In this document: in pieces, positions 16,969 through 27,100 of the stretch | How the letters are laid out: the number at the start of each line of letters is the position of its first letter | Position numbering within the stretch: position 1 is the stretch's first letter | Origin: Nostoc punctiforme NIES-2108 | Lineage (GTDB): Bacteria > Cyanobacteriota > Cyanobacteriia > Cyanobacteriales > Nostocaceae | Reading direction: 5' to 3' | Assembly: GCA_003326195.1 (NCBI GenBank) | Contig: LXQE01000029.1 | Span: 1,662 to 65,661, forward strand | DNA length: 64,000 nt | Made by a program: the position numbers and the translations under genes | The notes under the pieces: model-generated | What the model was told of the DNA's origin: nothing | The model's database searches: none | The model's input: only the letters and a program-made list of their open reading frames with translations

Positions 16969-18360
16969 ATGACAAAGAATCAGATTTCTCTAGTAGAACT
17001 AATCAAAATTTTTGCCGAATATCGCAACAATATTATCGTCAACATCAAACACCTACAAGAACATTATCAAAGAACAGGTGTTAAGCGTATTAGAGGTGTT
17101 AGAAACGAAAATGGAGAACTGTTACAACCTTGGTTAACAACAGAATATATAGATAATGCTGAGTATGTTGGTATGGGCGAGTTTCAGTTTAGCCGCAACG
17201 CTGCTACTATCAATATGCTTGTTAAACGTAGAGTTAAACTTGCCAAATTTGAAGATCAAACTCCTACTATTGAAATAGCAGGCTTGTTAGTAAATGACCT
17301 CAATACCTTTAATAATTACACGATTGTAAGTGACGGCAAAATCAATGTAAAGTCCTTACAGGTCAAAATTAGTAGTAAAAAAGTCTTTGATTTACTCAAA
17401 CAAAAAGGCATACTGGATGCAGAAGAATTTGACTTTCGGGCAGAATATACGATTCAGTTAGATAACTTGCCACTTGTAGCTGCTAATAGTCGTTACAGCA
17501 GTATTGATGGACTATTCGATGAACTGGCAGAAATTAAAGTACTGACTAGTATTATTTGCGCTCACTTAAAAAGAGAATCAGATGTATTTATCGAGGTGCA
17601 GTTAGATGAGTTTAAAAAGCACTATCTGTCTAAGAATACTTACATCAACTTTCCTACAACCAATGAATACACTGACATCAACGAAGCTTTAGCTAATGGT
17701 ACTCTTAACTCAAAGTTGAGTTATAAAATCGATATTGGTAGTCAATATATTCTGAACCTGAGTAAGTTACCTTCTGCTAACAAGTTTCTCAATAGAATGT
17801 ATCGTTTTTATGAAAAAGAAACTGGAGAAATTATCATTAAGCCAAGTTTCGAGATGGCATTTAATCGGAATCTCGCTGTTAGGCACAGATTACTTTCATC
17901 ACGTACCAAGATTACAAAAGTTGACGAATTGATGAAACCAATTTTTGATGATTTTCTTGGGCTTGAGCAAAATGGTATTGTTGGAGATATTCTTAAAAAA
18001 GTTGGTGCTGATAGTTTGGCGCAGTTATTACAGGACAAACAAGCTGGTAAGCAAATCAGCAAAGAGGAAATGGTTGCAGCTTTAACGGTTGCGAATAAAA
18101 AGTTAGAACAATATGCAGAAAATATCTATCAAGATAAAATATCTCCCTTAGTATTTTACATTGGTTCTACTGGACTATTGCCAGATCAAATGGAAGCCAA
18201 AGCCATGACTGCTGATGAAGCTGCTGCTAAATACCCAAATTTGCAATTTTCTAAAGATGAGCAAGAAGGTACTTTTTTTGCAGTTGGTGGTAGTATTATC
18301 AGCATTTATACCAAGACTGAATATTACAGCAAAACGGTAGCTATCCTAAATCAATTTTGA
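16969..18360 (+). CDS. Unrecognised 463-residue protein
   Basis: I do not recognise this protein. ATG 16969 (MTKNQISLVEL) is chosen because GGAAGGTGG ends just before it; ATG 16954 would add five residues. No signal peptide, transmembrane helix or Cys cluster is visible. It is rich in Lys, Ile, Asn and Glu with alternating strand-like and helical stretches, and a central segment (about 330-385) reads as a linker plus coiled helix (LLQDKQAGKQISKEEM). The Tyr/Asn-rich composition differs from the flanking genes. It stands alone between repeat-rich gaps and is followed by a strong hairpin. A phage- or plasmid-derived structural or defence protein is possible but unsupported. Confidence 0.75.
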   Translation: MTKNQISLVELIKIFAEYRNNIIVNIKHLQEHYQRTGVKRIRGVRNENGELLQPWLTTEYIDNAEYVGMGEFQFSRNAATINMLVKRRVKLAKFEDQTPTIEIAGLLVNDLNTFNNYTIVSDGKINVKSLQVKISSKKVFDLLKQKGILDAEEFDFRAEYTIQLDNLPLVAANSRYSSIDGLFDELAEIKVLTSIICAHLKRESDVFIEVQLDEFKKHYLSKNTYINFPTTNEYTDINEALANGTLNSKLSYKIDIGSQYILNLSKLPSANKFLNRMYRFYEKETGEIIIKPSFEMAFNRNLAVRHRLLSSRTKITKVDELMKPIFDDFLGLEQNGIVGDILKKVGADSLAQLLQDKQAGKQISKEEMVAALTVANKKLEQYAENIYQDKISPLVFYIGSTGLLPDQMEAKAMTADEAAAKYPNLQFSKDEQEGTFFAVGGSIISIYTKTEYYSKTVAILNQF

Positions 18361-18373
18361 TTTGATCCAAAAA

Positions 18374-18402
18374 ATCCCCGACTTCTTTGAGAAGTCGGGG
18401 AT
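18374..18402. terminator. Perfect 12-bp hairpin after the 463-aa gene
   Basis: ATCCCCGACTTC pairs perfectly with GAAGTCGGGGAT around a TTTGA loop, 14 bases past the stop. No T-run follows on the plus strand, but AAAA precedes, so it would read as a terminator better from the other side. A similar core (CCCGACTT) recurs at 56921. It may be a dispersed palindrome used as a terminator. Confidence 0.55.
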
Positions 18403-18805
18403 CTATGGCTTACAATTATCACAAAGAAAAGAGGATTAGTATTATTAATCTCAGTTGATTTAATAACTTAAAAAAACATTTCATAACACTTGAAGTATTT
18501 TAAAACTTGGTAGGAACTACCTATTTATTTTATTTTTTAGTATATAAAAATTTAATTCCTGAGTTAGTGATTTAATTAAAGGTATAAAAAACTACAGAAA
18601 AAATCATAAATAACAGCATCTATAGTTTTATGTTTCTTGACTCAAAACAGAGTCGCTATTGTCTTGTTATTTGGGTATATCACTTTGCAAAGTTAATTTT
18701 ATTACCTGATATAGCAATAGATTTACTAATAATCTTTAAGAAAATTACGCAGAAATCAGCTTCAATGAGACAATCTGACCTAATCTTCTCAACCTAAAGG
18801 AAGAC
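18403..18805. other. 403-base AT-rich gap
   Basis: No gene is seen; very AT-rich with homopolymer runs. It presumably holds the promoter of the DUF485/symporter unit. A good Shine-Dalgarno (AAAGGAAG) precedes the ATG at 18806. Confidence 0.6.
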
Positions 18806-19081
18806 ATGAACGATCGCACAAAGGCTCTCCAGGCTCTCGCCGCTGAACGTTGGCGGGTATCCTTGATTCTGACTGGAGCCATGATGTTTATTTACTTTGG
18901 CTTTATCCTATTAATCGCGTTCAATAAGCCCCTGCTGGGGTCATTAGTAGTTCCTGGTCTGAGCCTGGGAATTTTACTAGGGGCGCTGGTAATTATCTCA
19001 GCATGGGTATTAATTTTTATCTACGTGCGTTGGGCAAATAGTAGTTACGACGACCAAATCGCAAGGCTGAAACGCAAATGA
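18806..19081 (+). CDS. DUF485 small membrane protein (YjcH-like)
   Basis: 91 residues with two transmembrane helices (about 19-42 and 53-78) in the DUF485 layout: a soluble N-terminus containing LAAERWRVSLILT, then the two helices and a short RWANSSYDDQIARLKRK tail. In many bacteria this family is encoded directly before the acetate symporter ActP, as here (152 bases upstream, same strand). It probably assists or regulates the symporter; the function is not established. Confidence 0.9.
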   Translation: MNDRTKALQALAAERWRVSLILTGAMMFIYFGFILLIAFNKPLLGSLVVPGLSLGILLGALVIISAWVLIFIYVRWANSSYDDQIARLKRK

Positions 19082-19178
19082 AGAGTGCTGAGTTAAAAGT
19101 GCTGTTAGCGGTAGCGAGGCGTTTAGCCCGTGCTGAGTAGTATTTGACTCACTCAGTACTCAGCACTGAGTAAGGCGA
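19082..19178. repeat. GTGCTGAGT-type repeat between DUF485 and symporter genes
   Basis: Scattered GAGTGCTGAGT and inverted ACTCAGCACTGAGTA copies, including a local inverted repeat near 19150-19171 that could form a hairpin. Related heptamers lie at 50318-50355. Confidence 0.6.
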
Positions 19179-19232
19179 ATTAGCTATTAGCAATTTCTAG
19201 TCCCAAATTCAAAAATACTAAACCAAAAAAGC

Positions 19233-20801
19233 ATGAATAGTGTGTGGTTCAATCTGCCACTGGCGGCGGATATTACCAGTCTTGGTCACTTTAACCCGTT
19301 AGCGATCGCTTTCTTTCTTCTGTTTGTTGTAAGTTCTTTAGGCATTACCTATTGGGCGGCAAAGCTCACCAAAAATACGGCACAGTTCTATACAGCTGGT
19401 GGTAAAATTAGCGGTTTCCAAAATGGGCTGGCCTTGGCTGGAGACTTTATGAGTGCAGCTAGCTTTTTAGGTATCGCTGGGCTGGTGGCACTCAACGGCT
19501 TTGACGGCTTAATTTATTCTATCGGCTTCCTGGTGGGCTGGCCGATTGTTATGTTTCTAATTGCCGAACCACTACGAAACTTAGGTAAATACACTTTTGC
19601 CGATGTAGTGGCTTTTCGCTTGCAGCAAAAACCTGTACGTATTGCATCTGCAATTGGAACGCTGGTAGTAATTAGCTTTTACTTAATTGCCCAGATGGTA
19701 GGTGCTGGGGAACTAATCAAACTACTATTTGGCTTTGATTATGAATTAGCTGTGGTCATCGTCGGTTGTGTGATGATGGCTTATGTGATTTTTGGCGGGA
19801 TGATTGCCACCACTTGGGTACAAATTATCAAAGCAGTTTTGTTACTCGGCGGAACTGTCTTACTAGCTATCTTGGTACTGGCACGATTTGGCTTTAACCC
19901 AATCGCTCTTTTCGCTGCTGCATCTGAGAAGTACCCAGGTGTATTAGCTCCGGGCAAACTGGTTTCTAACCCCTTGGATGCTATCTCTTTAGGGATGTCG
20001 TTGATGTTCGGCACTGCTGGACTACCACACATTCTGATGCGTTTCTACACAGTACCCGACGCCAAAGCCGCGCGGCTCTCTGTTACTTACGCCACAGCTA
20101 TTATTGGCGTTTTTTATCTCCTTACCTTCATTCTGGGCTTTGGAGCGATGGTGCTGGTAGGTAAAGATGCCATCGAGAAAATTGGTACTGGTGGTAATAT
20201 GGCTGCGCCGATGTTGGCAGAATTTTTGGGTGGTGATGCTTTCTTAGGTTTTATTGCGGCTGTTTCATTTGCAACTATTTTGGCGGTTGTTGCTGGGTTG
20301 ACACTCTCAGGTGCGGCTGCACTGTCTCATGATTTATGGGTGAATGTGGTGCGATCGGGCCATGCTGACGAGTCAGAACAGCTAAAGGTGGCTCGCGGTG
20401 CAACAATGCTGTTGGGATTAGTGGCGATATTCTTGGGTATCTTGTTTAAAGGGCAAAACGTAGCTTATATGGTAGGTTTAGCATTTGCGATCGCTGCGAG
20501 TGCAAACTTCCCAGCATTGCTCTTATCCATGCTTTGGCGACGCTTCACAACCAATGGTGCAGTTGCAAGTATGTTAGTAGGAACTGTCTCCTCTTTAGTG
20601 CTGATTTATTTGTCACCTACTATTCAAGTAACGATTCTCAAGCACGCTTCTGCACCCTTTCCCCTAAAAAATCCTGGATTAATCAGCATCCCACTGGCGT
20701 TTATTGTGGCGATTGTCGTTTCACTATTGAGTACTGAACAGCTGGCACAGGAAAAATTTGCGGAAGTTGAGGATCGCATTCACATTGGTTCTGGGATGTG
20801 A
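19233..20801 (+). CDS. actP: Cation/acetate symporter (SSS family)
   Basis: 522 residues, about 13 transmembrane helices. Sodium:solute symporter family features: [30 protein letters not shown] near the N-terminus, the family-typical [24 protein letters not shown] segment, and a C-terminal helix. The acetate/glycolate-permease subgroup is supported by the preceding DUF485 gene. It imports short monocarboxylates with Na+ or H+ across the plasma membrane. Substrate choice within the subgroup is uncertain. Start ATG 19233 has no clear Shine-Dalgarno. Confidence 0.9.
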   Translation: MNSVWFNLPLAADITSLGHFNPLAIAFFLLFVVSSLGITYWAAKLTKNTAQFYTAGGKISGFQNGLALAGDFMSAASFLGIAGLVALNGFDGLIYSIGFLVGWPIVMFLIAEPLRNLGKYTFADVVAFRLQQKPVRIASAIGTLVVISFYLIAQMVGAGELIKLLFGFDYELAVVIVGCVMMAYVIFGGMIATTWVQIIKAVLLLGGTVLLAILVLARFGFNPIALFAAASEKYPGVLAPGKLVSNPLDAISLGMSLMFGTAGLPHILMRFYTVPDAKAARLSVTYATAIIGVFYLLTFILGFGAMVLVGKDAIEKIGTGGNMAAPMLAEFLGGDAFLGFIAAVSFATILAVVAGLTLSGAAALSHDLWVNVVRSGHADESEQLKVARGATMLLGLVAIFLGILFKGQNVAYMVGLAFAIAASANFPALLLSMLWRRFTTNGAVASMLVGTVSSLVLIYLSPTIQVTILKHASAPFPLKNPGLISIPLAFIVAIVVSLLSTEQLAQEKFAEVEDRIHIGSGM

Positions 20802-20814
20802 TTTTGTCATTTGT

Positions 20815-20896
20815 GATTGGGCATTGGGCATTGGGCATTGGGCATTGGGCATTGGGCATTGGGCATTGGGCATTGGGCATTGGGCATTGGGCATTA
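20815..20896. repeat. CATTGGG heptamer tandem repeat (~11 copies)
   Basis: A near-perfect run of CATTGGG between two convergent genes. Copies of the same heptamer, or its complement CCCAATG, occur at about 30930-31000 and 53553-53572, and a degenerate run at 29537-29570. Confidence 0.9.
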
Positions 20897-20922
20897 GGTT
20901 AGCCCTGCTCCCTGCCCCTCTG

Positions 20923-21765
20923 TTACTGTCCAAGTTCTTTGATGTTATTCATCACTTGTTGGTATAAGTCGTTGTTACCTTGACTTTGAAAAATGTTTGC
21001 TGCTTGTTGTAAGTCCTTGAGCGCTCCCTGTTTGTCTCCATTAGTGGCGCGGGCATTTCCTCGGTTATTGTAGGCAGGGGCAAAGTTACGATTGAGGCTA
21101 ATGGCTTGATTGTAATCTGCGATCGCACCCTTGGGATCTCCATTGGCAGCACGGGCATTTCCTCGGTTATTATAAGCGATCGCATATTTGGGGTTGAGGA
21201 GAATCGCTTGATCAAGATCGTCTATTGCCCCTTTTTTGTCTCCATTGGTGGCGCGGGCATTTCCTCGGTTATTGTAGGCTTCGGCATAGTTGGGATTGAG
21301 GCGAATTGCTTCACTGTAATCTTTAACTGCTTCTCTGTTACCTCCTAGTGAGGCGCGGGCATTCCCCAAGTTATTATGGGCTTCGGCGTCGTTAGGGTTG
21401 ATGCGGAGTGCTTGATTGTAATCTGCGATCGCTTTTTCCTTGTCTCCCAAATCAAAATAGGCTAATCCTCGCGCGTTGTAGGCAGCGCCATACTGAGAAT
21501 TTTGACTAATTGCCTTACCGTAAGAAGCGATCGCAGCTTGCAAGTCGCCGTTTAAATGCTGATTCTTTCCCTGAAGATAAAATTCCCCACCTCTGGATGT
21601 TGTAGCTGAACGACGGCTAGGTTGACTAACTCCTATTTCTGTCACCAATACATTGTCATTCTTACTACAAGAAATACTGCTAATTGCAGTCAATGTAGTA
21701 AAAATAGCTATGGTAAATAAAGTATTTACCCTTGTTCGCTTTTGCCCAAATAAACGCCGTCTCAT
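20923..21765 (-). CDS. TPR-repeat lipoprotein
   Basis: 280 residues. The basic N-terminus and hydrophobic segment end in a lipobox-like SISC (Cys33), so a lipid-anchored extracytoplasmic protein is predicted. Six consecutive TPR units follow (about 58-260) with repeated [10 protein letters not shown] and AIxDYNQAI cores. Their near-identical DNA suggests recent internal duplication. TPR proteins of this kind serve as protein-binding scaffolds; the partner is unknown. Convergent with the symporter gene, with a heptamer array between the two. Confidence 0.88.
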   Translation of the reverse strand: MRRRLFGQKRTRVNTLFTIAIFTTLTAISSISCSKNDNVLVTEIGVSQPSRRSATTSRGGEFYLQGKNQHLNGDLQAAIASYGKAISQNSQYGAAYNARGLAYFDLGDKEKAIADYNQALRINPNDAEAHNNLGNARASLGGNREAVKDYSEAIRLNPNYAEAYNNRGNARATNGDKKGAIDDLDQAILLNPKYAIAYNNRGNARAANGDPKGAIADYNQAISLNRNFAPAYNNRGNARATNGDKQGALKDLQQAANIFQSQGNNDLYQQVMNNIKELGQ

Positions 21766-21998
21766 AAGTTAATATAAACTGCCATCATACCTGAACGGAA
21801 TTAGTACCAAAATCTAGATTTTAATTCTTTAACTCAATAACTATTCTAACTTTTGATAGGCCTTTAAAGTTAATTGACAATTTTCCCTAATATTTTATAG
21901 ATTTATCAGAGAAAAAAGCAGGAAATAATTATTAAGTTTCAATATTTCTTCTTCACAATAACTCTATAAACTCTGACATTTGTAGCCTGATGAACAAT

Positions 21999-22919
21999 TT
22001 ACTCATCCTCCGCTTCACTCTCTTGAGTTTTGGAAATTAGCCGCCAAGACGTATTTTTGTCAATATCTACAGACAATTGTTCCAGATTTTTTCCTAAATC
22101 CTTTTGGAGCTTCTGAGTTAGTGTGATTGGAAAATCTAAATTAATACCTTGAGTTTGTGCTAGCTTTGCCAATTCTGTAAATGCAGCTTTGACTGTTGTA
22201 CGCTCATAACTAGTCAACTTATAATTAGAAGTTTCAGATATATTTTGAGCTTGCATAGCTTTTTTCATACGTTCTTGCAAATGCTCAAATTCTGAATTCA
22301 ACGACTTCCATTGCTGTTCAAGTTCCGAGTATCTAGTACTTAGTGATATTAAATCTTCCGTTGCAGGTTCGGGGCTGGCTTGGGCTTGTAAGCCTAACAA
22401 GTTTAGGTGAATTTGAGCAAGATAAATGCAGTCGAGGTAAGCATACTCTATCTGTTCTTCAGTCAGAGGGCGTTTTCCCCAATCACTTTTTTGTTCTTGT
22501 TTATCGATATTATTAAAGCTACAAAGTGCTGTAGCTATTGTCTTGAGTTGGTAGTTGGGTAATGGCAAAAGATAGTAGGGAATTTTTTTGGCCATTTCCA
22601 AAGTGCAAGTAATATTTTTGGCTTTCTTGCTACCGAGAAATTTTAGATCGTAACTGGCATTGTGAAAAACTTTTTCAATGGCAGAATTTATCATAATTTG
22701 GTCAACAAATTCAGCTATAATAGTAGGCTGATCTAAGACATCTAAAAGATAGACGCGATCGCCACTCATATCTTGAGGATTATCTAATACCTGAATCAGC
22801 GATAATCGGGGATTACGACTTTTATAGTCAGCGACTTCTGTATCTATCCACAGTGTTTTAGCGTTTGTATATTCAGCAACAATGGCACGAATTTCGCTAG
22901 CCGAAGTAAGGTAGGGCAT
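21999..22919 (-). CDS. RNase D-like 3'-5' exonuclease (DEDDy)
   Basis: 306 residues. All DEDDy motifs are seen: Exo I WIDTEVADY (D26, E28), Exo II FHNASYDLKFL, and Exo III YAYLDCIYLAQIH (Tyr-x3-Asp). The C-terminal part (about 190-300) is a helical extension rather than a classical HRDC domain, so this is an RNase D-family member rather than canonical Rnd. Substrate (tRNA or other RNA 3' ends, or DNA) is not clear. Monocistronic, start ATG 22919. Confidence 0.88.
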   Translation of the reverse strand: MPYLTSASEIRAIVAEYTNAKTLWIDTEVADYKSRNPRLSLIQVLDNPQDMSGDRVYLLDVLDQPTIIAEFVDQIMINSAIEKVFHNASYDLKFLGSKKAKNITCTLEMAKKIPYYLLPLPNYQLKTIATALCSFNNIDKQEQKSDWGKRPLTEEQIEYAYLDCIYLAQIHLNLLGLQAQASPEPATEDLISLSTRYSELEQQWKSLNSEFEHLQERMKKAMQAQNISETSNYKLTSYERTTVKAAFTELAKLAQTQGINLDFPITLTQKLQKDLGKNLEQLSVDIDKNTSWRLISKTQESEAEDE

Positions 22920-23386
22920 TGGCTAATATTTCCTGATATTTAAGGCATTGTAAGTAAGCCATAGTTTTATAAAGTAACATTTTGTTGGTAAGAATGCTTA
23001 TACAGGATTGCAAAAAGGCTGAAGTTTGAAATTAGTCATAGATATCGCCAAATTAACTCAAATCTGATAACATCGAGTCACTACTGTGGAGTGTCATAGT
23101 CTACCATCAAAACAGCTACTCAGCATCTACATTAAATTCATAGAGAGCCACAGACTGTGAGTAAAGCCATGCTGGTTATCAGCCGTCAGGAAAATTGAAT
23201 TGGAATTTCTCAAAACTGGGTGCAAAATCTTAGTTGCAAGAAATCGTCCAAATTTCAATTTTCAGTAACCTGAGCTATTGCTTAAGCATTTTTGCTACTT
23301 CACTTTTAATTGTTTTTTTAAATTTGCTCCTCATCATCACACACACCTCAATTAACCGCTTCAAGTACTCAATTCGGAGATAGATA
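22920..23386. other. 467-base divergent intergenic region
   Basis: Lies between divergent exonuclease and BON lipoprotein genes. I see no gene. An imperfect inverted repeat links AAAATTGAA at about 23190 and TTCAATTTT at about 23254. CGGAGATAGATA just before ATG 23387 provides the ribosome site of the BON gene. Confidence 0.55.
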
Positions 23387-23845
23387 ATGAAAAAGCTAAT
23401 TCTATTAGTAGTTAGTAGCATTTTGGTAGTTGGTACTTTTGGCTGCCAAGAGGCTCCTAAAACTGGTTCAGAAACTCCTAGCACAACTAATGAAGCCGCT
23501 CAAGCACCAGCAAAACCAGCTTCGCAGACAAATCAAACTGCCAAAGTTCCAGAAACACAGGCTACTCCTTTAGCAGCTAATACAGGTACGAAAGTTAAAA
23601 CCGATGCTGAAAAAACGGCAGCAACAAAAGCTAAGAGCGATTTAAAAACTGAAGTTAGCGCAAAGTTGAATAAAGGCTTACCAGGCAACAAGTTACAAGT
23701 TGAAAACAAAGAGGGTGAAATTATCCTCAAAGGTACAGCCGCTTCTGCTGAAGAACTCAAGAAAGCTGAAACCTTAGCTAAAGAAGTTCAAGGTGTGAAG
23801 ACAGTGAAGGTAGAAGCAAAAGTTGATAGTGTGAAAAAGCCATAA
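23387..23845 (+). CDS. BON-domain lipoprotein
   Basis: 152 residues. Lipoprotein signal MKKLILLVVSSILVVGTFGC (lipobox Cys20), then an Ala/Thr/Pro/Lys-rich disordered stretch (about 22-80), then one BON domain (about 82-148) with the core LQVENKEGEIILKGTA and VQGVKTVKVE. BON domains bind phospholipid or other envelope ligands, so an envelope-stress or membrane-maintenance role is likely. Good ribosome site and a strong terminator (23891-23922) make it a single-gene unit. Confidence 0.88.
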   Translation: MKKLILLVVSSILVVGTFGCQEAPKTGSETPSTTNEAAQAPAKPASQTNQTAKVPETQATPLAANTGTKVKTDAEKTAATKAKSDLKTEVSAKLNKGLPGNKLQVENKEGEIILKGTAASAEELKKAETLAKEVQGVKTVKVEAKVDSVKKP

Positions 23846-23890
23846 AAGAATAACTGAAGCTTTCAGTTAGCAGCGGCATAAAAGCCAACC

Positions 23891-23922
23891 AGAGACTTGC
23901 ATCTGTGTAAGTCTCTGTTTTT
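23891..23922 (+). terminator. Rho-independent terminator of the BON gene
   Basis: AGAGACTTGCA pairs with TGTAAGTCTCT (one G-U pair) around TCTG and is followed by GTTTTTG. It lies 46 bases past the stop. Confidence 0.8.
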
Positions 23923-23929
23923 GCTATAG

Positions 23930-24176
23930 CTATTTTCAAGTAAATAGACCAGGCGGTAGAGGCACAAGGCCTTGCATTGATGTCAACTTAACTAAAAGCC
24001 TTTTCAAATTTCGTTTCCAGCTTCTGGGCTGGAAATGCACTTCAATTGCGGCTCTGCCGCCGGCAAGGGAGATTTTGGCGATCGCTTTAAGTTGTCACCA
24101 ATAGGCACAGCCTGGGAACGAGGCATTTAATTTGTCAAGGAAAGAAGAGAAATTGAAGAATTTATTTACCTCAAGG
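23930..24176. repeat. Dispersed-repeat gap after the BON terminator
   Basis: Contains TAAATAGACCAGGCGGTAGAGGC at 23941-23963; a related copy with a complete palindrome is at 52513-52558. No gene is seen in the remainder, which includes a HIP1 site. Confidence 0.5.
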
Positions 24177-27100
24177 TTAAGTGCGATCAACGAGACTAAC
24201 GATCGCTGCGGCTAAATCCACTGGATCGACGGGTTTAGGTAAGTGTTTTTGGAATCCTGCTGCCATTGCTTGGTTGTAGTTAATTTCTCCTGCATAAGCA
24301 GTCAAAGCGATCGCGGGAATTTGTCCGCCTTGCTCTGGCGGTAATTTTCTCACTTCGCGTAGCAACATATACCCATCCATGATGGGCATTCCAATATCGC
24401 TTAAGAGGATATCTGGCTGGGATTGCACTAATGTTTGCAGCGCTTCATCTGCTGATTCAACTGCCGTTACTGCCGCACCATATTGTTCTAGCGCAAAGCT
24501 AAAAAATTCTCGCACATCGGCTTGATCGTCCACAAGCAGAATTTGCACTCCAGCAAGTAATGTCTCCTCAGTATCGAGTTCTGCTTGAGAAGCCTCACTA
24601 CTGCTAACTCGCAACTCAGAATTTTTGAGCAGAGGTAGTTTGACTGTGAAGGTAGCCCCTTGTCCTTCTCCCAAACTCTCTGCCTGAACTGTGCCACCAT
24701 GAAGTTCTACTAAATGACGCACAATTGCCAGTCCCAATCCCAGTCCACCAAATACTCTGGTTGTTTTAGCATCTGCTTGCCGAAAGTAATCAAAGACGTG
24801 GGGCAAAAAGTCTGGGTTGATTCCTTTACCTGTATCAATTACCTGGATTTGGGCATCTAAACCAACTTGCTGTAGACGCACTTCTACAAGTCCATCTGTG
24901 GGTGTGAATTTAACGGCATTGGAGAGGAGATTCCACATTACTTGTTGCAAGCGATCGCCATCGCCAAGAACTTTGCCGATATCATTACTTAACACTGTTT
25001 GAATTTGAATTGATTTGGCTTCTGCTGCTAAACGCACCGTTTCTAGTGCAGCTGCGATCGCTATTTTCAAATCCACTGCATGGAGATTTAAGCTGACTTT
25101 ACCTTGCAAAATCCGCGAAACATCAAGTAAATCTCCAATCAATTGAGTTTGTAGCTTGGCATTGCGCTCGATTGTTTCTAATGCTCGGATTTTAGTAGCT
25201 TCGTCGAACTTGCGGGTTCTGAGTAACTTTGCCCACCCTAAAATCGGATTCAAGGGAGTTCGGAGTTCGTGAGAAAGGACAGCGAGAAATTCATCTTTAA
25301 TCCGGTTGGCTGTTTCGGCTTGTGCCCTAGCTGTCTTTTCAGCTTCGTAAAGTTGAGCGCGGGCGATGGCTTGCGCACACTGCTGTGCCAGTGTCAACAT
25401 AAATCCCCGGTCTTCTTCGTTAAATATTTGAAGAGGAGTAAAGCTTAATCCCAAAGCCCCAATTACTTTACCTTCTACTATCAAGGGAATGGAAGCCCAA
25501 GCATTATTCGCTATAACAGTCACAACGTCTGCTAAGTCGGGATATCTAGCAATCATGGCTGCTAAATTTTCTAAAAAAATCGGCTGCCCAGTTCTGACTG
25601 TTTCTGCTATTTGGTTAGGTGCTGCGATTGGAAAACTTGTCCAAGTATTTATGAGCGTTTGCGGATAGCCAATTGCTTGCACAACTTTTAGGGTAGTATT
25701 TCCTTCAGTAAGTAAGACAACGGAACCACCAGTAGCTTCCAAGGCGGCAATACCCTGGTTCACCACTACATCAGCCACCTGTTGGGGAGTTAAAGCTTCT
25801 GAGAAGGCAGCAGTTATTTTTTGTAAAAGTACTGTGCGATTGACAGACCGTTGAGTTTCCTGGTAGAGTCTGGCGTTGTCGATGGCTGTCGCCGCCCGCC
25901 GAGCAATATCTTCTGCTAAAGCCAAGTCTGTTTGTTGATAGTACCGACCAGATTCGGCGGTAAAAAAAGAGATTGCTCCAAATAATTGCCCGCGGGAACG
26001 AACTGGAATCACCATTAGAGAACGAATACCCAGATTTTGCAGCAATTGCAGATGTTCGTTGTCTTCAGACATCTGTAGAAGATGTGAGTCAGATAATTCG
26101 GGATAAAAGACAGATATTCCTATGCGTAGCTGCCGTACAAGCTCTTTGGCTTTGGTTTTTGGTCGATAACGCCGTCGGATTTCGTCTAAAATATTTAGTT
26201 TTGTGGGATCGGCAATTGCGATCGCAATTTGTTTACTTGACCAATCTTCCTCAAAGACATCTACAATACACAAATCGGCTAAAGTTGGCACTGCTAGATT
26301 TGCCACATTTTCCAAGGTGATTTCATAATCTAATGAGGCAGCTAGTAAGGTGCTGGCTTCGACTAAAAAGTTTTGTGTGGCTTCAATTCGTTTGCGATGG
26401 CTAATATCCTCAATAATCCCTAATGCATACATAGGTTGTCCGTTAACATCCCAAACTGTTGATGAAGTTAGATTGACCCAAACTATGGAACCATCTTTGC
26501 AGATGTAGCGTTTCTCTAGAGAATAACCACTAATTTCTTTTGCTAAAACTCGCCCAGCATTTTCCAAATCAACTTCTAAGTCGTCAGGGTGGGTAATTTC
26601 CTGAAAGTTCATTTGAATTAACTCTTCTAGGCTATACCCAGTAATTTCGCACAGAGCAGGATTAACTTGCAGAAATTGTCCATCCAACGCTACTAGAGCA
26701 ATACCGACAGCTGCTTGATTGAACATTGCCCGAAACCTTTCTTCGCTTTCTCGCAAAGCAACTTCTGTTTGCTTTGCTGCGGTAACATCTGCCAAAATAA
26801 TTCCAATTCCTACCGTTTCACCCATTGCGTTACGAACTGGGTAATAGTTGCCCAGCCAGTAACCGTAACGTTCGGGTTGCTCCCTTGTCTCACCGCTGAT
26901 TTCCATATTCAGCAGGGGTTCTCCAGTATCTAACACGCGCTGTAATTGTGGCTCTAACTCAGCCGCCATTGCTGGCAAGACTTCTCTAAATTTGCATCCT
27001 AGATGTTCTTCTATAGTTAAACCGTTAATGTCAGCGAAAACTTGATTAATGCGGATATATCGCAGTTCCCGATCCAAAAAGCATACGGCAACAGGAGCCG

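Noticed and set aside
20815..20896. CATTGGG run as a CRISPR-like array
   Set aside because: Heptamer units without spacers; a simple tandem repeat.
23275..23484. 69-residue minus frame over the BON gene
   Set aside because: Antisense shadow of the signal-peptide region; the plus strand has a lipobox, domain and terminator.
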